A DNA stretch of 19,198 nucleotides, taken from positions 1-19,198 of the forward strand of contig CAJUPG010000039.1 in assembly GCA_910588455.1 (NCBI GenBank), written 5' to 3'. Within the stretch, counting starts at the first letter, position 1. Each line of letters begins with the position of its first letter. The stretch comes from an uncultured Oscillospiraceae bacterium. Lineage in GTDB: Bacteria; Bacillota; Clostridia; Oscillospirales; Oscillospiraceae. The notes under the pieces are model-generated. The model was given only the letters and a program-made list of their open reading frames with translations, was not told the DNA's origin and searched no databases. Position numbers and translations under genes: made by a program. This document shows positions 16,795 through 19,198 of the stretch, one piece after another.

Positions 16795-17580
16795 GTGAAG
16801 TATTTTGGAGGATGCGACGTAGGCTCCACCTACACCAAGGCGGTGATTCTGGATGAGACCGGCAAGCTGGCTGCCCACACCACCATCCGCAGCAAAATCA
16901 ACTCCCAGGTGTCCGCGCAGATGGCCATGGAGGAGGTGGCGGGCCAGATTCCGGAGCTGAACGGCCCCCAGGGCCTGGCCTATCTGATCGGGACGGGCTA
17001 TGGCCGCAACAAGGTGCCCTTTGCGGACGAAAACATCTCGGAAATCTCCTGCCACGCTATGGGCGTCCATGTGACCGACCCCTCCGTCAAGGCCATTATT
17101 GACATCGGCGGCCAGGACGTGAAGGGCATCAGCATTGATACCGACGGCACCGTGAAAAATTTCGCCATGAATGACAAGTGCGCCGCCGGCACCGGCCGGT
17201 TCTTTGAGGCAATGGCCCGCAGCTTTGAGATGTCCTTAACGGACTTCTCCAACCTGTCCCTTTCGGCCAAGAACGTCATTCCCATCACCGCCCAGTGTAC
17301 GGTGTTCGCCGAGTCGGAGGTCATTACCCTGGTGGGAGAGGGCAAGCCCATGGACGAGATTGCCGCGGGCATCCAGATGGCGGTGGCCAAGCGATGCTTC
17401 GTGATGGCCAAAAAGGCCGGGGCCTCCAACTCTATCACCCTGACCGGGGGCTGCGCCAAGAACGCAGGGCTGAAAAAGGCCATTGAGCACGTGTTGAAGC
17501 TGAAGGTCATCGACCTGCCCATCGACCCCCAGCTCATGGGGGCCCTGGGGGCGGCGGAGTATGCCAGACAGAAGGGGTGA
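16795..17580 (+). CDS. ASKHA ATPase activator of the dehydratase/reductase pair
   Basis: 261 residues from GTG 16795 with AAGGAGAG upstream. It is a full-length member of the HgdC/BadF-type activase family (about 260 residues). CDVGSTYTKAVILD (7-20) is the phosphate-binding loop, DIGGQDVKGI (103-112) the second phosphate motif and TGGCAKNAGL the adenosine motif. Cys129 (NDKCAAGTGRF) and Cys168 (AQCTVFAESE) are the two ligands each subunit supplies to the single [4Fe-4S] cluster bridging the homodimer. Such activators use ATP hydrolysis to push one very low-potential electron into the catalytic component. It lies 19 bases after the larger subunit gene and 3 bases before a small membrane protein gene. 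The electron donor to it (ferredoxin or flavodoxin) is not encoded in the window. Confidence 0.92.
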   Translation: MKYFGGCDVGSTYTKAVILDETGKLAAHTTIRSKINSQVSAQMAMEEVAGQIPELNGPQGLAYLIGTGYGRNKVPFADENISEISCHAMGVHVTDPSVKAIIDIGGQDVKGISIDTDGTVKNFAMNDKCAAGTGRFFEAMARSFEMSLTDFSNLSLSAKNVIPITAQCTVFAESEVITLVGEGKPMDEIAAGIQMAVAKRCFVMAKKAGASNSITLTGGCAKNAGLKKAIEHVLKLKVIDLPIDPQLMGALGAAEYARQKG

Positions 17581-17583
17581 CGT

Positions 17584-17748
17584 ATGAAAAAGCTGCTGAA
17601 ATTGTTGTTTAAAACTGTCACAATCACCGTTGGCGTGCTGTTTACCATCTATATGCTGAATCTGGATATGAAACTGGTGAGCTTTATTTATACCTGGCTG
17701 AATAAGTTCCACGACAAGAAGGATTCCATGCGGGACATTCAGTTCTGA
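17584..17748 (+). CDS. 54-residue single-helix membrane protein, unknown function
   Basis: ATG 17584, preceded by AAGGGG six bases upstream (inside the end of the activator gene), to TGA 17746-17748, which overlaps the next ATG by one base. The product begins MKKLLKLLFK, has a hydrophobic stretch at about 7-27 (TVTITVGVLF and flanks), then an amphipathic segment and a charged tail KFHDKKDSMRDIQF. This fits a small inner-membrane protein with one helix and a cytoplasmic or external charged tail. There are no Cys or obvious metal ligands except one His. Tight packing on both sides argues that it is a genuine gene and co-translated with the system. I do not recognise the family; it may tether the soluble complex to the membrane, which is only a guess. 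Confidence 0.72.
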   Translation: MKKLLKLLFKTVTITVGVLFTIYMLNLDMKLVSFIYTWLNKFHDKKDSMRDIQF

Positions 17749-18464
17749 TGAAGCTGTACGACAATGTGATTCGCGCCGCCCTGGAGGAGCTGGAGAATTT
17801 TGCACCCCAAATCTGGACCTACGACGCAAGCCAGGTCTGGCCGGACGCGGGGGAGAGCCAGCTGGTGCTGGGGCGTGACGCGGCCTATGAGCTGGGGGGG
17901 AGCGGCCTCCCGGCGGTCCACTACACCTGTGTCACCCAGGACAAAGGTCTGGTGGGAGAGGACCAGGTGCTGCTGTACGGTCCCGACCTGGGGGAACTCC
18001 AGGCAGATGCCCCCTATGCCCGGATCGCTCTGCTGGGGGTGCGCCCCCTGAATGGGGACGACGAAGCGGTGTACCGGGCCCTGCGGGACATGGAATTTGT
18101 CCGCTACCACGTGTTTCCCCGGGGCTATATGTTCCGGGTGTCCACGGAAAATTTCCGGGAGCAGGTGCGGGTGAGCAAGCAGGCCCGGCAGGAGGGAATC
18201 TCCTTCCGCCGGGTGGGCTTCGACTTCATCCAGAAGTACCGGGAAAACCCCAATATTTTGCAGGTGAAGCTGATTTTCGTCACTCGACCCGATGGCCCCT
18301 ACCAGGCCTTCCAGGCCCAGGCCAGACAGGCGGCCGGCATCACCCGGACCCTGACCCACATTTTGGACGGCCTGCCCACAGACTGCAGCGCCTGCCAGCT
18401 CAAGCCCGTGTGTGACCAGGTGGAGGGGATGCGGGAGCTCCACTTCGGCCAGAAGAAAAAATAA
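17748..18464 (+). CDS. Short acetyl-CoA synthase (AcsB/CdhC) middle-domain-like protein
   Basis: 238 residues from ATG 17748, coupled to the preceding stop. From about 74 to 182 it follows, segment by segment, the domain that precedes the A-cluster domain of acetyl-CoA synthase/CdhC: LLYGPDL, then the REQVRVSKQA stretch aligning with the WVRIGKEA or WMRVSKDT of known enzymes, then VGFDFIQK and LQVKLIFVTRP. The C-terminus carries Cys213, Cys216 and Cys222 (DCSACQLKPVC), a shortened echo of the CNLCQSFAPAHVC part of the A-cluster [4Fe-4S] site. The rest of the A-cluster domain, including the CGC-containing nickel motif, is absent, and the protein is about a third to half of the family's usual size, so it cannot be a normal acetyl-CoA synthase. 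Similarity was recalled from known sequences, not computed. It may bind an Fe-S or Ni-Fe-S centre with help from the CooC-like ATPase in this operon. Confidence 0.72.
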   Translation: MKLYDNVIRAALEELENFAPQIWTYDASQVWPDAGESQLVLGRDAAYELGGSGLPAVHYTCVTQDKGLVGEDQVLLYGPDLGELQADAPYARIALLGVRPLNGDDEAVYRALRDMEFVRYHVFPRGYMFRVSTENFREQVRVSKQARQEGISFRRVGFDFIQKYRENPNILQVKLIFVTRPDGPYQAFQAQARQAAGITRTLTHILDGLPTDCSACQLKPVCDQVEGMRELHFGQKKK

Positions 18465-18466
18465 AA

Positions 18467-18500
18467 AAGCACGGATTCCGTTAAACTGGAATCCGTGCTT
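18467..18500. terminator. Bidirectional intrinsic terminator
   Basis: A perfect 13-bp stem (AAGCACGGATTCC, 18467-18479, with 18488-18500) closes an 8-base loop. On the minus strand it is followed by a long T-rich run (complement of the A tract at 18456-18468), giving a strong terminator for the CooT/His-rich pair; on the plus strand the U-tract is short (TTCTTT). It lies between converging operons. Confidence 0.88.
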
Positions 18501-18503
18501 CTT

Positions 18504-18698
18504 TCAGGACTGGGCGCCCTCAACCAAAATTTTATTTTCCATCAGGTCCAGGCGGAGCAGCCGACCCTGATAGACGGTACGCACCCCCAGCAGGTCGGTG
18601 AAGGTCAACTCATCCGGAGCGATCTGGACGTTGGCCACGTTGCGGCAGAGCAGGTGCTCCCCTTCGGGGCGCCGTTCGTATACGGCGGACAGGCACAT
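18504..18698 (-). CDS. cooT: CooT-family nickel-binding protein
   Basis: 64 residues from ATG 18698, with AAGGGAG upstream. The sequence has the CooT-family layout: MCLSAVY at the extreme N-terminus (with the conserved Cys2), a beta-rich small domain with VANVQI, LTFTDLLG.R, and an ending RLLRLDLMENKILVE. CooT from Rhodospirillum rubrum is a homodimer of about 66 residues that binds nickel through Cys2 and helps mature CO dehydrogenase. Many homologues occur in genomes without a coo operon, so other nickel clients are possible. It is the second gene of a two-gene unit (3-base gap after the His-rich protein gene) and converges on the operon whose first gene encodes a CooC-like ATPase. Family call is from memory of the consensus, and fits length and motifs well. 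Confidence 0.85.
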   Translation of the reverse strand: MCLSAVYERRPEGEHLLCRNVANVQIAPDELTFTDLLGVRTVYQGRLLRLDLMENKILVEGAQS

Positions 18699-18701
18699 AG
18701 T

Positions 18702-18932
18702 TCATTCTCCCTTCAAAAGACCTGCCGCCTGTGCCAGCTTGTCGTTCCCGCAGGTAAAATCCTCTACCGCGGCATGAAGCAGACTGGCGGCTTCCTCCGG
18801 AACGCAGTGCGCCAATTCGTGGAGTTCCTGGGCATGGCTGCGGTTGTGGTTTAACATATACTCCAGCAAGGCCAGAGTCTCTTCCGGGGAGGATGCAGGA
18901 GAATGGTCGTGGGAATGGATGTGATGGTGCAT
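18702..18932 (-). CDS. His-rich small protein, likely metal (nickel) binding
   Basis: 76 residues from ATG 18932, preceded by AAGGAGGAG. The N-terminal tail has His at 2, 3, 4, 6, 8 and 10, typical of nickel-storage or chaperone tails. The rest is helical (EETLALLEYMLNHNRSHAQE...LHELAH) with further conserved-looking His residues and two Cys (VAHC-like Cys43 region and FTCGN). No signal peptide or membrane segment is seen, so it is probably cytoplasmic. It is co-transcribed with a CooT-like nickel-binding protein, which favours nickel over zinc or cobalt, but the metal is not proven by sequence. I recall similar His-tailed proteins beside CooT in other Clostridia, without an established function. 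Confidence 0.75.
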   Translation of the reverse strand: MHHHIHSHDHSPASSPEETLALLEYMLNHNRSHAQELHELAHCVPEEAASLLHAAVEDFTCGNDKLAQAAGLLKGE

Positions 18933-18955
18933 AACAACTCCTCCTTTATGTTCCT

Positions 18956-18984
18956 ATTGTAACATTTTACAGCCAGTATGTCTA
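18956..18984 (-). promoter_or_regulatory. Promoter of the His-rich/CooT pair
   Basis: Read on the minus strand, TAGACA (18979-18984) and TACAAT (18956-18961) are 17 bp apart, and each differs from consensus at one position. The -35 box overlaps the first copy of the GTCTACCAA repeat, so a protein bound to the repeat would block or modulate this promoter. Confidence 0.7.
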
Positions 18985-19075
18985 CCAAAAGTCTACCAAA
19001 AACCATGTGCAACCCCTTGCGGCGCAAGGGGTTGCATTTTTGCGTTCTGACGCAGGTCTACCAAATGTCTACCAA
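18980..19075. repeat. Four GTCTACCAA direct repeats in two phased pairs
   Basis: Copies begin at 18980, 18991, 19056 and 19067. Within each pair the start-to-start distance is 11 bp (about one helical turn) and the pairs are 76 bp apart. The leftmost copy overlaps the -35 box of the His-rich/CooT promoter. They could be regulator sites or arm-type sites of a tyrosine recombinase; no integrase gene is in the window. Confidence 0.75.
19008..19041 (+). terminator. Plus-oriented hairpin terminator with no evident upstream gene
   Basis: A perfect 13-bp stem (TGCAACCCCTTGC, 19008-19020, with 19024-19036) has a 3-base loop and is followed by TTTTT. It lies between the two GTCTACCAA pairs. No plus-strand gene precedes it after the terminator at 18467-18500. 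Confidence 0.7.
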
Positions 19076-19086
19076 GGTCACGTTTC

Positions 19087-19116
19087 GCCCGGAAATCCGC
19101 AGGATTTCCGGGCTTT
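19087..19116 (+). terminator. Second GC-rich hairpin, terminator-like
   Basis: GCCCGGAAATCC (19087-19098) pairs perfectly with 19102-19113 across a GCA loop, followed by TTT. The U-tract is short. Beyond it, to the window end at 19198, I see no gene, RNA or repeat. Confidence 0.5.
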
Positions 19117-19198
19117 CTGCCTGTTTTCGCAACTATTTTCCGGCTGTAAGGGTCGTTATACCGGCCTAGTGGCTCTAAAAGTTCTCCAAAACCTCGAA

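Noticed and set aside
13840..17580. A classical hydroxyglutarate, lactate or phenyllactate fermentation cluster
   Set aside because: No CoA-transferase, acyl-CoA dehydrogenase or ETF genes accompany the pair in this window, and the large subunit is atypical, so a specific substrate name is not justified.
13075..18464. A standard CO dehydrogenase/acetyl-CoA synthase (Wood-Ljungdahl) locus
   Set aside because: No CO dehydrogenase catalytic subunit, corrinoid protein or methyltransferase is present, and the AcsB-like protein lacks the nickel-binding part of the A-cluster domain.
18495..18854. A plus-strand open frame of 119 codons over the CooT and His-rich genes
   Set aside because: The two minus-strand genes have strong ribosome binding sites, a shared promoter and a recognisable CooT motif; the plus frame has none.
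18978..19169. A 63-codon plus-strand open frame at the right edge
   Set aside because: It runs through direct repeats and two perfect hairpins, has no ribosome binding site and an unlikely composition.

Overview
The window looks like chromosome from a high-GC, strictly anaerobic Clostridia-class gut-type bacterium, with Oscillospiraceae (Flavonifractor/Lawsonibacter-like) the best guess. This is an inference from strong AGGAGG-type ribosome binding sites, TTG/GTG starts, G/C-ending codons, housekeeping promoters with 17-bp spacers and oxygen-sensitive Fe-S enzyme families. No rRNA, tRNA, CRISPR array or transposase was seen.

Left part (1-4270): the 3' portion of a very large secreted or S-layer-type surface protein runs off the left edge and ends at a strong hairpin terminator. 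A short orphan protein that resembles a phage tail-fibre tip lies after it on the minus strand. Next (4211-8959) is a compact signalling operon with its own promoter: an HPt phosphotransfer protein, a receiver-HD-GYP c-di-GMP phosphodiesterase and a soluble hybrid histidine kinase with three PAS and two receiver domains. Together they make a complete phosphorelay. A separately promoted small secreted Cys/His-rich protein with two exact-period 36-residue repeats follows, then a bidirectional terminator.

Middle (9510-12923, minus strand): two flavoenzymes, an FAD-dependent oxidoreductase with a C-terminal Rieske [2Fe-2S] motif and an Old Yellow Enzyme/2-enoate-reductase-like FMN/Fe-S/FAD protein. 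A perfect 16-bp inverted repeat between them puts the start codon of the Rieske flavoprotein inside a stem.

Right part (13075-18932): the most interesting region. A tightly packed plus-strand operon encodes (i) a CooC-type nickel-insertion ATPase with a CxC motif, (ii, iii) two 2-hydroxyacyl-CoA dehydratase/benzoyl-CoA reductase-family subunits, (iv) their ASKHA-type ATP-dependent Fe-S activator, (v) a 54-residue one-helix membrane protein and (vi) a short homologue of the middle domain of acetyl-CoA synthase (AcsB/CdhC) ending in a CxxC-x5-C motif. Converging on it from the other side are a CooT-type nickel-binding protein and a His-rich small protein. Nothing here encodes a CO dehydrogenase catalytic subunit, a full acetyl-CoA synthase, a CoA-transferase or an ETF. 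I infer a nickel-linked, ATP-driven low-potential reductase or dehydratase system of unknown substrate.

Right edge (18933-19198) is non-coding. It holds the promoter of the CooT/His-rich pair, four copies of GTCTACCAA in two 11-bp-phased pairs, and two plus-oriented terminator-like hairpins with no obvious gene to terminate. I see nothing recognisable from about 19117 to the end.
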